NCBI GenBank assembly: GCA_963732415.1
Contig: CAVSZK010000021.1
Location: 62,001 to 126,000, forward strand
DNA length: 64,000 bases
DNA from: RPQJ01 sp963732415
GTDB taxonomy: Bacteria > Pseudomonadota > Gammaproteobacteria > Steroidobacterales > Steroidobacteraceae
Reading direction: 5' to 3'
The number at the start of each line of letters is the position of its first letter. The first letter of the stretch is position 1. Under the pieces are notes generated by a model. That model had not been told where the DNA came from, searched no databases, and saw only the letters and a list, made by a program, of their open reading frames with translations. Both the position numbers and the translations under genes were made by a program. Shown here piece after piece: positions 32,359 to 41,195 of the stretch.

Positions 32359-35300
32359 TTAGAACTTCGCGCTCAGGCCGACGAAGATGTAACGGCCCAG
32401 GGCATCGTACACCTGCGGATAGGTGTTGCCGTTGCCATAGCCGGTACCGACGTTCGAGCTGATCGGCGGCGACTCGTCGAAGATGTTGCTGATACCGGCA
32501 TTGAGCGTGTAGCGCTCGCCGAATCCATAAGTCCCGCTCAAGTCGATGTAGTTCTGAGAATCAAGCGTCTTGTCGAACGGCGGGACATTGCCGGCCAGCA
32601 GCGGGTTGCTGCTGCTGGTGTCCAGGTCCACCGAATCGATGTAACGCCAGGTGACCGCCAGGTCCACGTTCCATGCCGTTGACCACAACACGCGGAACTT
32701 GCTTCTCCATGTCGGAAGCGGGGTGCCGCAGGTTGCGCCGTAGAGGCCAGCACAGTCGTAGCTGCCGATGCCCGGGATTTCCTCAATATTGAACTTGTCG
32801 AGGTACGTGGCCAGGCCGTTGAAGTTCAACGAGCCCCAGTCACCGACCGGCAGGTTATAGTTGAGGTTGAAGTCCACGCCCGAGGTCTCGTAGCTGCCGA
32901 GGTTCGAGTTGATCGCGTTCACGTACGCACTTTCAGACAGCCACAGCGAGCCGGCACCATCGCGGTGGATCTCGTTGCAGAGCAGGCTCTGGTCCAGGCA
33001 CAGGCCCACTGTCGTGACAGGGGACACGTTGGAGATCACGTCCTCGATCTTGATGTTCCAGTAGTCGATCGTCATCGTGAAGCCGTCGAAGAACGTCGGC
33101 GTCAACACGATGCCGGCGGTCCACGTGTCGGCTTTCTCAGGCTGCAGGTTTTCGTTGCCACCGAAGATCGCGTTGTACTGGCCAGCCGGGCTGTCCGGGA
33201 CATTGCCCCAGCTGCCCAACGTCACGCCCACGGCGCCCTGCTGGCACTGGGCCAGCGTGTAGCCGGAGGCGGTGATGCCGGTCGGGGTGCCGGCCGGCAC
33301 CGGGAGTCCGGTGACCGGGTCGACCAGCGAGCCTGCGCACGGATCGCTGTCCATGTCGTACAGGCCAAGACCAGCCTGCGAATACAGCTCGATGATGTTC
33401 GGAGCGCGCACGGAGTGCTGATAGGTGCCGCGGAGCTTGAAGTCATCCATCGGCGCCCAGTCGAGGCCGAGGCCGTAGGTGTTGGTGTTGACACCCGTGC
33501 TGTAGTCCGAGTACCGGTAGCTGCCGTTGAACGTCAGCTCCTTGGCGAACGGGGCATCCTGCACGATCGGCACACGCGCTTCCGCGAAGTAATCCATCAG
33601 GTTGTAGGAGCCCTTTGTCGGCAGACGCGGGCCGCCGCCACCGCCGAGGTCGGCGCTGATGTAGGCATAGTCCACGTCGTACTGCAGGCCTTCCTGGCGG
33701 TACTCGACACCGAACGCGACGCCGATGCCGTCGGTTGCCCACGGCAGAGCAATGCCGTAGTCACCGAGGTTGCTCGACATCGTGCCGTTCACGACGGTCT
33801 GGGTCGTGTTGCCGCTCGAGTAAGCCTGGGTCTGGGCGTAGTCCAGGGCCGCCTGCGTAACACCACCCGGCTGCCAGATGTTGTACGGGACGCAGGACGG
33901 GTTGCCACCGGTCAGGTTGGAGCGGCAGACCGGATCGCCGGTGACCGGGTCGGTCACGACGTCCAGCGCGAGCACGCCGCGCGAGTTGGAGATGTAGTTG
34001 TTGACGTGCTGGTTCAGGATGACCGCGCCATACTGGCCGGACAGGTCGTAGTTCCAGTGTTCGAACACCTGGCCCTTGATGCCGACCACGCCGCGGTAGT
34101 CGGTGTGGCGGATGTCGTCCTGGCGACCGCCGCCTTCGACGTTACGACGCAGGACGTAGGTGCTGGCGAAGTCTTCTCCCGGTGTGCACATGACGTCGAG
34201 CCACGCCTGCTGCACGAACGGGTTCAGGTTGCCCTGGCACGGCATGTCGTAATAGACGCCGAACAGACCCGACGGGGCGATCTGGCCAACCGTGTGATCG
34301 TCCATGAACATGAACTCGCTGTACGCGGTGACCTGGTCGTTCACGTCGTAGTGAGCGAAGAAGTCGGCGTTCCAGCGGTTGTTGGGACGCTGGTAGTAGT
34401 TCAGCGGGGCGTAGTTGTACAGCGGGGTGGGCTGCAGCGGATTGCCGTCCGGGCCGACCGTGTACGTCGTGCTGAAGTCCGGGGGATAGATCGTGCCGGT
34501 GGCGTTGGTGCCAGAGCCACCGCAGCGGGCGCCATTGATGTAGTCGTTGCGACCCGTGCCGTCGCCGGTGCTCGCGCCCGTCAAGTTGACCTGCAGCGCG
34601 CAGGCGCTGTAGTCACGCTCGGACTGCTCCACTGCCTTGGTATCGCGGTAGCCGATGAAGACGGTCGCGTTGCCCTTGCCGTCGGCAAAGTTCGAACCCA
34701 TCAGGATGCTGAGGTTGTAAGCGTTGCCGTCGGTAGCGGTGCCAGGGGCCTGCGCGAAGCCCTTGTTCCGCTGCAGCTGCTGCATCTGGTTGTCGCTGTT
34801 GTTGTGGTTGTAGAAGCTGTACTGGCCGTCTACCTGCACGCCTTCGAAGTTGTCCTTCATGATGAAGTTGACGACGCCGGCAAGAGCATCCGAACCGTAG
34901 ACCGCGCCTGCGCCGCCGGTGAGCACTTCGATGCGCTCGATCAGCGGGGCGGGGATCTGGTTGATGTCAGGAGCGATCGGGCCGAGCGGGTCGCCCGCCG
35001 GCAGACGACGGCCGTTGACCAGCACCAGGGTGCGGTTGGAGCCGAGGTTGCGGAGGTTCAGGGTGGAGGTGCCCGACGAACCGTTCGAGAGGTTGCCGCC
35101 CTGCGCCGCAAAGGCCTGCGGCAGCTGGTTAACCAGGTTCACCGAGTCGGTGACACCTTCCAGCGCCACGTCCTGTGCACCGACGACGGTGACGGGGCTG
35201 GTGCCTTCAAGGTTGGGCTGCGGAATGCGCGAACCCGTGACGATGATTTGCTCGACTTCGTCCGGCGTAGCGCCTTCCTGGGCGAGTGCCCCGGACGAAT

Positions 35301-35373
35301 ACATGCCGACGCTGACTGCGCCGGCCGCGAGCAAGGCGACCCGCACTGCGCGCTCAATATTGCGATTGGCCAT
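32359..35373 (-). CDS. TonB-dependent outer-membrane receptor
   Basis: The 1004-residue protein begins with a signal peptide (cleavage after ALA near residue 31), a TonB-box-like 'EQIIVTGSRI' (about 42-51), a plug domain with 'STLNLRNLGSNRTLVLVNGRR' and 'GAVYGSDALAGVVNFIM' (about 60-175), and a long beta-barrel ending in Phe (RYIFVGLSAKF), the usual barrel terminus. Barrel repeats with 'DPVTGDPVC' and 'DPVTGLPVP' lie in extracellular loops. Such receptors with long loops, common in Xanthomonas- and Sphingomonas-like bacteria, import siderophores, sugars or other large nutrients; no neighbouring gene identifies the ligand. It has its own terminator and an upstream gap with palindromes. Confidence 0.93.
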   Translation of the reverse strand: MANRNIERAVRVALLAAGAVSVGMYSSGALAQEGATPDEVEQIIVTGSRIPQPNLEGTSPVTVVGAQDVALEGVTDSVNLVNQLPQAFAAQGGNLSNGSSGTSTLNLRNLGSNRTLVLVNGRRLPAGDPLGPIAPDINQIPAPLIERIEVLTGGAGAVYGSDALAGVVNFIMKDNFEGVQVDGQYSFYNHNNSDNQMQQLQRNKGFAQAPGTATDGNAYNLSILMGSNFADGKGNATVFIGYRDTKAVEQSERDYSACALQVNLTGASTGDGTGRNDYINGARCGGSGTNATGTIYPPDFSTTYTVGPDGNPLQPTPLYNYAPLNYYQRPNNRWNADFFAHYDVNDQVTAYSEFMFMDDHTVGQIAPSGLFGVYYDMPCQGNLNPFVQQAWLDVMCTPGEDFASTYVLRRNVEGGGRQDDIRHTDYRGVVGIKGQVFEHWNYDLSGQYGAVILNQHVNNYISNSRGVLALDVVTDPVTGDPVCRSNLTGGNPSCVPYNIWQPGGVTQAALDYAQTQAYSSGNTTQTVVNGTMSSNLGDYGIALPWATDGIGVAFGVEYRQEGLQYDVDYAYISADLGGGGGPRLPTKGSYNLMDYFAEARVPIVQDAPFAKELTFNGSYRYSDYSTGVNTNTYGLGLDWAPMDDFKLRGTYQHSVRAPNIIELYSQAGLGLYDMDSDPCAGSLVDPVTGLPVPAGTPTGITASGYTLAQCQQGAVGVTLGSWGNVPDSPAGQYNAIFGGNENLQPEKADTWTAGIVLTPTFFDGFTMTIDYWNIKIEDVISNVSPVTTVGLCLDQSLLCNEIHRDGAGSLWLSESAYVNAINSNLGSYETSGVDFNLNYNLPVGDWGSLNFNGLATYLDKFNIEEIPGIGSYDCAGLYGATCGTPLPTWRSKFRVLWSTAWNVDLAVTWRYIDSVDLDTSSSNPLLAGNVPPFDKTLDSQNYIDLSGTYGFGERYTLNAGISNIFDESPPISSNVGTGYGNGNTYPQVYDALGRYIFVGLSAKF

Positions 35374-35735
35374 CAGTTGACTCCCGAGAGTTGCTTCAGT
35401 TGCGAAAGACCCACGTTCGACCAGGGACCGAACGTTGGACTGATCACGTGCCCCCGTGCAGAAACCGCTTCCACTCTATAGAGTGACTGGAGGACGGCCC
35501 GACACAAGTGCGCGAATCATACCAATGGGTTGGTACGTATGTGAAGCGTTGTTGCGAAAATTCGACAGGGGTGGGCACAGGCAGCAGATCGACGATTCGA
35601 CCAAGCCCAACCCGCGACGCACGCCAGCCGGGCTGTTCGCGGCTCGGGGTGGGAGGGGGCGGCCGCCGGATGTCGCTTTTGTGCTACAGACTGAAGCGTA
35701 AGTCTGTATCGCTTTCACGACGCGCGCCGCCGGAC
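35374..35735. promoter_or_regulatory. 362-base gap with two palindromes upstream of the TonB receptor
   Basis: No gene is supported here. CACTCTATAGAGTG (35472-35485) is a perfect 14-base palindrome about 100 bases upstream of the receptor start. TACCAA-TGGG-TTGGTA (35520-35535) is a second inverted repeat. A hairpin of ACAGACT and AGTCTGT (35686-35707) lies 29 bases past the stop of the hydroxylase gene and may be its terminator, though no T-run follows. The promoter of the receptor probably lies around the palindromes. Confidence 0.45.
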
Positions 35736-37016
35736 TCAGTCCTCCGCACGATAGTAGTCGCGCATCCCGGCCAGTAATCCGCCCACCAGGTCCCGCTCTG
35801 CTTCGGTCAGGTATGGGTTCCAGACGTCGAATACGAGCCGGGCAAACGTCCCACCGCTGTCGTTTCGGGATTCGTTCTCGACACTGCCGTCGTACACCCA
35901 GGCCTTGCCGTACTGCCAATCCCGGCTGTCATTTCCCACCCGGACGCTGTTTCCAGGGGGCAGCACCAGCGGCAGGTGCACCAGCAGGCGCGCGTTGGTG
36001 TCCCCGGTGTGGGGTGGGAGGGTCGTATGCGCATCGAGCGCCGAGAAGTGCACGTTGGGCCAGAAGTCCGGAGTCCGGGCGAGCGGCAGCGATTCCACGA
36101 CCGCCGCCGTACACGGGCAGCGCTCGCAGTGGGCATCCACCCGCTTGCCGTGCTGCCAGAGGATGTAGGCCGACCAGCGAGGCGAGCCATTGAGGTCTTT
36201 CCACCGGCTGGCGGCCGCGCCGGCCGGGTACTGGATGAAGGGGACGAACTCGCTCCTGTGTTCGGCCAGCACGGCCTCGCATTCGCGGCGGATGTCCTCG
36301 GTCGCGGCCTCGAGTTCCGGGATCCAGGGGAAGAGCTCGTCATCGTAGAACTGCAGCGGCGGCAGCTGCGCGAAATGCAGCATGACCGGGTCAGGCGCGT
36401 AGCGCATCCTGGCGCCGGTCATCACCTTGACCGTTTCTTCGAACCGGTCGAGGCGGGCGGACGAGTGCCGACTGCGAAGTTCGGCGAGAACGGAGTCCAG
36501 GTGCTGTTCCAGCGACTGCTGGTTCTCCTGGATCGCCGCGCGCGCGTGCTCCGCCGCCTTGCGGAACCGGGGGCCCTCCCGCTCCGGGTCTGGCATCACG
36601 TTGAGCACGTCCTTGAATACGCGCGCCGCCTGCCGGCGTTTGCCCAGCCGCTCGAGCAGCATGCCCTTGTGCAACATCGCGGGGTAGAAGTGTGGGTCGC
36701 TTGCGAGTGCCCGGTTCAGAGCCGCCATCTCCTCGGTCGGCCGTCCGAGGTCTTTCAGTGCAACCGCCGTATAGACCTGCACCATCGGGTCGTTCGGCGC
36801 CGTGGTCGCCGCATGTTCGAGCATCTCGAGCGCCGCAGCCGCGTCGCGGCGTGCGAGTGCCTGGGTGGAAAGGCTGAGCAGTGCTTCGGTGTTGTGCGGA
36901 TCGGCCTCGAGGATGCGCTCCCAGACGAGCGCCGCTTCTGCGGTGCGGCCAATGCGCATGAGTTCGCGCGCCTGCTGCGCCATGGCGGGCACGCCGGTAT
37001 TTGTTGATGGGTTCAT
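35736..37016 (-). CDS. TPR protein with aspartyl/asparaginyl beta-hydroxylase (AspH) domain, one iron ligand changed
   Basis: Start 37016 (MNPSTNTGVPAMAQQ). The 426-residue product has tetratricopeptide repeats in ~10-170 and an AspH domain in ~215-420. The first iron His and 2-oxoglutarate region are present: 'PPHTGDTNARLLVHLPL' with His336 and His347 at the same 11-residue spacing as His679 and His690 in human AspH. The second iron His (His725 in AspH, in FDDSFEHEV) is Asn381 here (YDGSVENES), at nearly the same distance (45 versus 46). The ending 'FDVWNPYLT' is typical. Normal members hydroxylate Asp or Asn in proteins or make lipid A modifications; activity here is doubtful. Confidence 0.85.
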   Translation of the reverse strand: MNPSTNTGVPAMAQQARELMRIGRTAEAALVWERILEADPHNTEALLSLSTQALARRDAAAALEMLEHAATTAPNDPMVQVYTAVALKDLGRPTEEMAALNRALASDPHFYPAMLHKGMLLERLGKRRQAARVFKDVLNVMPDPEREGPRFRKAAEHARAAIQENQQSLEQHLDSVLAELRSRHSSARLDRFEETVKVMTGARMRYAPDPVMLHFAQLPPLQFYDDELFPWIPELEAATEDIRRECEAVLAEHRSEFVPFIQYPAGAAASRWKDLNGSPRWSAYILWQHGKRVDAHCERCPCTAAVVESLPLARTPDFWPNVHFSALDAHTTLPPHTGDTNARLLVHLPLVLPPGNSVRVGNDSRDWQYGKAWVYDGSVENESRNDSGGTFARLVFDVWNPYLTEAERDLVGGLLAGMRDYYRAED

Positions 37017-37115
37017 GGACGGGATTGTTCCACAAAGCCGGTGCAAACGCCGAGGTTGGCGCTTCGGAGGCAATACGGTGCGGGGCCCGTCGCCCCCGGG
37101 TTTGGCGCCCTTGCC

Positions 37116-37721
37116 TCAGCGTCCGCTCGTGCAGGGGCGCTGGTTCGTGGGCCAGTTGGCCCGCGGCCGCACGACACGGTCGCCGGCACCGATGCCCAGC
37201 GCCGCAGCCGTACCGCCACGCAGTTCGACGACCAGCGCGACGAGGCCGCCCGCCGAGATGATGGCGAGCGATCCGGGCCGTGCATCGTGCTTGACGTTCA
37301 CCACGCAGCCGTCGCTGTTCACGAACAGCATGTCCAGCGGCAGCAGTGTGTTCTTCATCCACATCGACACGTCGGCCGGGGGGTCGTAGACGAAGATCAT
37401 TGCCTGCTCCGCGCCTATTTCGCTCACGAACATCAGGCCCTGTTCGCGGGTCCGGGGCGTGTCGGCTCGCCACGCGTCGAATTCGTGGCGGCGGGCGCCG
37501 CGTGTCTCGATCATGATCTGCTCGCGCGGAAAATCCGCGAGCGGCAGCGGATTGGGTCCGCTGCCATCGCCGACAGCCGCTGCCGGGACCAGCGAGGCGG
37601 CCGAGAGCATGCACAGCGCGGCCGCACGCAGGCGCCTGCCAATTCGACGCGCGGTGCGTGCCGCGGCCAGCCTAATACCGGCCGCGGCCAGGGCCGGCGG
37701 CGCTGCACCGTGCGCGCTCAC
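37116..37721 (-). CDS. Exported DUF192 domain protein
   Basis: The 201-residue product has an Arg-rich N-terminus, a hydrophobic signal segment (about 30-50) and a DUF192 domain (about 65-185) with the hallmark 'RTREQGLMFVSEIG' and 'MWMKNTLLPLDMLFVNSDG'. DUF192 proteins are small, secreted or cell-associated beta proteins of unknown function. Its ATG overlaps the TGA of the upstream lipoprotein gene (ATGA, 37718-37721). Starts further downstream would shorten the unusual N-terminus, so the exact start is uncertain. Confidence 0.8.
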   Translation of the reverse strand: MSAHGAAPPALAAAGIRLAAARTARRIGRRLRAAALCMLSAASLVPAAAVGDGSGPNPLPLADFPREQIMIETRGARRHEFDAWRADTPRTREQGLMFVSEIGAEQAMIFVYDPPADVSMWMKNTLLPLDMLFVNSDGCVVNVKHDARPGSLAIISAGGLVALVVELRGGTAAALGIGAGDRVVRPRANWPTNQRPCTSGR

Positions 37722-38413
37722 TTGAACTCCACCACGGCGCTCACGTCGAAGCGCGGAACCAGCACCGAACCGTCACCGCCGATCGCGCGGGCGGGCTGCG
37801 TGCAGTAGCCGCGTCCCGTCAGGCGAAACCTGTGACCGCCGTCGTCGAGTGGCTCCTGCTTCACGTCGTCCAGCGCACACTTGTCATCACCCTGCGTTGC
37901 ATAGAAGAGCCCGGCGCCTTCGCGAACAAGGGTCAGGTTGGCGGGGACGTTGCGCGCGCTCTCGCCGGCGCGCAGCGGGCCGATGCCGATCACTACCAGC
38001 AGCGGCCCCTGGTCCGGGATTTCACCCTTGTAGACGAGGCGCACGCCGTCGCCGTCGGGTCGCAGGCCTCCGAGGCATTGCGGAGTAGGGGGTGACCAGT
38101 CGATCTCGGCGTCGATTCCGCCCGACAGGCGCGCGCGCAGGCGGCCCTCGTCGGCCGGGACGCATAGCGCCTGACGGGCGGACGGCATCTGCGTCGCGGC
38201 GCTGGCTGGAGGGGGCGTCCCTGTGCTGGTTTCGGATCGAGAGTCGGTGCTGCTACCGGCGATCGACGCGACGCCCGCGCTGCCGCCCTCGTCGGCGTGT
38301 CCGCAGGCTGAGGCGAGCAGTGCGAGCGCGATGGCCGGCAGAAGGTGACCGGTCGACCAGCCCTTAATCGGTTCCCTGCGATTGTACGAGAAGGTGCTTC
38401 GCCAGCTGGCCAT
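37718..38413 (-). CDS. Lipoprotein of unknown function
   Basis: A 231-residue protein with a basic N-terminus, hydrophobic stretch and lipobox LASAC (Cys at ~residue 37), then a Ser/Thr-rich linker (SSTDSRSETSTGTPPPAS) and a C-terminal domain (about 80-231) with four Cys residues (QALCVPADEG, PQCLGG, DDKCALDD, RGYCTQPA). The start at 38413 overlaps the upstream sensor gene by 50 bases; no ATG, GTG or TTG closer to the lipobox exists in frame. No family recognised. Overlaps on both sides place it in the PadR-sensor-DUF192 cluster. Confidence 0.65.
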   Translation of the reverse strand: MASWRSTFSYNRREPIKGWSTGHLLPAIALALLASACGHADEGGSAGVASIAGSSTDSRSETSTGTPPPASAATQMPSARQALCVPADEGRLRARLSGGIDAEIDWSPPTPQCLGGLRPDGDGVRLVYKGEIPDQGPLLVVIGIGPLRAGESARNVPANLTLVREGAGLFYATQGDDKCALDDVKQEPLDDGGHRFRLTGRGYCTQPARAIGGDGSVLVPRFDVSAVVEFK

Positions 38414-39272
38414 GCAGGTAACCGATACCTCGCGCGAGGTGCATCGTGATGGTGAGGAGCAGGAACCCCAGGATCGAAATCAACGGCAGCAATGCCGGGT
38501 GCGGGGCCTGCAACTGCACGTCGCCGTCGATTGTAATCAAGCCTGCGTCGAAAAGCAGGACGGCGATCGGGGCGACGATCGTTGCTATCGAAACCACGAT
38601 CCCCACCACCGCGAATGTGAAATAGAAGATGCCGAGCGGCAGCATCAAAAGGAAATACAGCAGCGTGCCCCAGGTGCGGGGGTCCTTGAGCATTGCGACG
38701 ATGCGCGTCAGCAGCGGCGTGTCGCGGTCGTTGTACGGGGGGCGTCGCGGCATGCGTATGCCCAGCATGGCCTCGACCAGCCGGCCCTCGGCAAGGGCGA
38801 CGATGCGGGTGGTCCCGACAAACAACAGGAAGAACGGAACGCCGATGATCAGGATCGCGAGTCCGGCCGAGAGCGACAGGCCCGTGGTCGCGAACGTGAA
38901 ATACACGATGCCAGTGACCAGCGAGAGCAGCATGTAGAGCAGCGAAAGGTAGGCGCGGGGATCGGCATAGACGCCGAAGAATCGACCCAGCGAACTCGAG
39001 CGCGGCCGCGGCGGGGGTGTGCGCAGGGCTTTCTGGATCGTGGCCTCGTTGCTGCGATAGGCCTCGGCCACTTCGTCCGGCGCACCGTAGCTGGAGACGA
39101 TGCTCGCGAGCACCGTCGGTTCGTCGTCTCCCGGTTTCTGCGCGAGTTCCGCGCGCAGGTGTTCCTCGGCGTCGTAGAGCGCGTCCTGCACCAGTGCCTT
39201 GTCGGCGCCTTTCAGCGCCGAGCGGAGGGCGTCGAGATACTGCTCGACGGTACTCGGTGTGGGGGCCGTCAT
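38364..39272 (-). CDS. Membrane protein with HAAS-like N-terminus and sensor (DUF1700-like) membrane domain
   Basis: The 302-residue product starts with a helical cytoplasmic segment typical of HAAS/DUF1700 proteins (MTAPTPSTVEQYLDALRSAL, 'EEHLRAELAQ', 'SSYGAPDEVAEAYRS') and continues with two similar pairs of membrane segments (about 110-130, 132-155, 205-228, 230-250), the 'sensor' domain arrangement in which each copy contains YFTFA. Proteins of this kind are normally paired with PadR-like repressors. Its start overlaps the PadR stop (ATGA, 39269-39272), which supports that pairing. Confidence 0.8.
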   Translation of the reverse strand: MTAPTPSTVEQYLDALRSALKGADKALVQDALYDAEEHLRAELAQKPGDDEPTVLASIVSSYGAPDEVAEAYRSNEATIQKALRTPPPRPRSSSLGRFFGVYADPRAYLSLLYMLLSLVTGIVYFTFATTGLSLSAGLAILIIGVPFFLLFVGTTRIVALAEGRLVEAMLGIRMPRRPPYNDRDTPLLTRIVAMLKDPRTWGTLLYFLLMLPLGIFYFTFAVVGIVVSIATIVAPIAVLLFDAGLITIDGDVQLQAPHPALLPLISILGFLLLTITMHLARGIGYLHGQLAKHLLVQSQGTD

Positions 39273-39700
39273 GGCGTCGTCTCCTCGGTGTTGGCGCGGT
39301 GCACGATGGAATCTACGAAGCTGCGTGTTTCGACCCAGGTGTCGCGCCAGGCCGACAGCACATCGCGCCCCAGCGGCGTGATGCGATAGTACCTGCGGGG
39401 CGGGCCCGAGTAAGACGGAACGACGCGGCTCGACAGCAGTCCCGCAGCGCTCATGTTGCGCAGCACCGGATAGAGCGCCCCCTGCTTGAATGGGCTGGCA
39501 GTGGCAGGGTCTGCGGCGAGGCGCCGGGCTATTTCGTAGCCGTACAGGTTCGAATCTGCCTCGGACAATACCGACAGCAGTACCAGGGAGGTGAGTCCGG
39601 CGCTCAGTTCCCGCTGGAACTTGCGGACAATCGGTTCCGCGTCGTCCGCGGGAGCCGCATCGGCTGGATTGGTCGTCACTTCGGTACTCACGGGTGACAT
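39269..39700 (-). CDS. PadR family transcriptional regulator
   Basis: A 143-residue protein. After a ~28-residue acidic N-terminus the winged helix follows: 'LTSLVLLSVLSEADSNLYGYEIARRL', 'SPFKQGALYPVLRNMSAAGLLSS' (recognition helix GALYPVL.rm...G) and the wing 'GPPRRYYRITPLGRDVL'. PadR proteins repress their own operon and neighbouring membrane or efflux genes. It is first in a four-gene reverse-strand cluster (PadR, sensor membrane protein, lipoprotein, DUF192). The divergent gap to glgC (39701-39879) is AT-rich near its own start and holds ATAGTA twice (39711 and 39742). Confidence 0.9.
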   Translation of the reverse strand: MSPVSTEVTTNPADAAPADDAEPIVRKFQRELSAGLTSLVLLSVLSEADSNLYGYEIARRLAADPATASPFKQGALYPVLRNMSAAGLLSSRVVPSYSGPPRRYYRITPLGRDVLSAWRDTWVETRSFVDSIVHRANTEETTP

Positions 39701-39879
39701 TAAGTGGTCGATAGTAAACAGCGAGTATTAGTATGAAGTCAATAGTAGTGTTTCTTCAGCGCTAGCGGGTGTCGGCCCCGACCGACTCGGGGGCGGGCCT
39801 GAGTGTTGGCCACAGTGCTTCGTTAGGCTTGCGGTCTGTAACATCCCGGTAACGGTTTCGTGCGGGAGTGGATGCCTCG

Positions 39880-41160
39880 ATGAGCAACGAACAGCAACGA
39901 CAGTTCGCCCCGCGGCGATACCTGAGCCGGCTGACACGCGGAACGCTGGCGGTGATCATGGCCGGAGGCCGCGGCGAGCGGCTCAAGCAACTGACCGAGG
40001 ACCGCTGCAAGCCAGCGACGCCGTTCGGCGGCAAGTTCAAGATCATCGACTTCGTGCTGTCGAACTGCGTGAACTCGGGCATTCGCCAGATATCGGTGCT
40101 CACCCAGTACAAGGCTCACTCGCTCATCCAGCACATCCAGGGCGGCTGGGGATACCTGCGCGGCGAGTTTGGCGAGTTCGTCGAGATCATCCCGGCGCAG
40201 CAGCGCCTGGGACCGGACTGGTACCAGGGCACCGCCGACGCGCTGTGGCAGAACATGGAGATCATCCGCTCGCACCGCCCGCTGCACGTGCTGGTGCTGG
40301 CCGGCGACCACATCTACAAGATGGACTACGGTCCGATGATCGGCTTCCACGTGGAAAACGAGGCGGACATCACCGTCGGCGTGGTCGAAGTGCCGCGCGA
40401 CCGCGCGCGCGACTTCGGCGTGCTCACCGTCGACGAGTCGAATCGCGTGGTGCGGTTCCAGGAAAAGCCGCTGGACCCGGAGCCGATGCCGGGCAGGCCC
40501 GATATCGCGCTTGGTTCGATGGGCATCTACGTCTTCAACCCGAAGCTGCTCGAGCGCCTGCTGCGCGCCGACGCCGAGAACCCGGCTTCGGCACACGACT
40601 TCGGCCGCAACATCGTTCCCGACGCGATCGAGAACCTGCGGGTGTACGCCTACCCATTCGAGGACGTGCGCACCAAGGCCCAGAACTACTGGCGCGATGT
40701 GGGGACCGTGGAGGCCTACTACGAGGCGAACATGGAACTGGTGCGCGTCTCGCCCGAACTCAACATCTACGACGAGCAGTGGCCGATCTGGACCTACCAG
40801 GAGCAGTTGCCGCCAGCCAAGTTCGTGTTCGACGAGGAAGACCGGCGCGGCGTTGCGATAGATTCCATGGTGTCGGGCGGCTGCATCATCTCGGGATCGA
40901 GGGTGTCGAATTCGCTGTTGTGCTCGAACGTGCGCGTGCACGATCGTTCGATCGTCGACCGATCGGTGATCCTGCCACGGGTGAGGATCGGCGAGAACTG
41001 CGTGATCCAGCGCGCCATCATCGACGAAGGCACGCTGGTGCCCGACGGTACCCAGATCGGCGTGGATCCGGTCGCGGATGCAGAGCGCTTCCACGTGACA
41101 GAGGGCGGCATCGTACTGGTGACTTCGGCTATGCTGAAGGCCGCGTCGAGGCCCGCCTGA
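39880..41160 (+). CDS. glgC: Glucose-1-phosphate adenylyltransferase
   Basis: The 426-residue enzyme has the nucleotide-binding signature GGRGERL at 29-35, 'DRCKPATPFGGKFKIIDF' following it, 'GTADALWQNMEII' and the substrate motif 'QNYWRDVGTVEAYYEANM', then a C-terminal left-handed beta helix (about 310-420). It makes ADP-glucose from ATP and glucose-1-phosphate, the first committed step of glycogen synthesis, and is usually activated by fructose-1,6-bisphosphate. A GTG 12 bases upstream is an alternative start, but it lies right against the GGGAG ribosome site, so the ATG is preferred. Confidence 0.95.
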   Translation: MSNEQQRQFAPRRYLSRLTRGTLAVIMAGGRGERLKQLTEDRCKPATPFGGKFKIIDFVLSNCVNSGIRQISVLTQYKAHSLIQHIQGGWGYLRGEFGEFVEIIPAQQRLGPDWYQGTADALWQNMEIIRSHRPLHVLVLAGDHIYKMDYGPMIGFHVENEADITVGVVEVPRDRARDFGVLTVDESNRVVRFQEKPLDPEPMPGRPDIALGSMGIYVFNPKLLERLLRADAENPASAHDFGRNIVPDAIENLRVYAYPFEDVRTKAQNYWRDVGTVEAYYEANMELVRVSPELNIYDEQWPIWTYQEQLPPAKFVFDEEDRRGVAIDSMVSGGCIISGSRVSNSLLCSNVRVHDRSIVDRSVILPRVRIGENCVIQRAIIDEGTLVPDGTQIGVDPVADAERFHVTEGGIVLVTSAMLKAASRPA

Positions 41161-41195
41161 ACCGGCGACGTCGACTGGCGCCGAGGAGACTCCCG

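Noticed and set aside
32965..35481. 838-codon open frame opposite the TonB receptor
   Set aside because: Antisense shadow of the receptor gene; no domain recognisable and the composition is that of reverse-strand codons.
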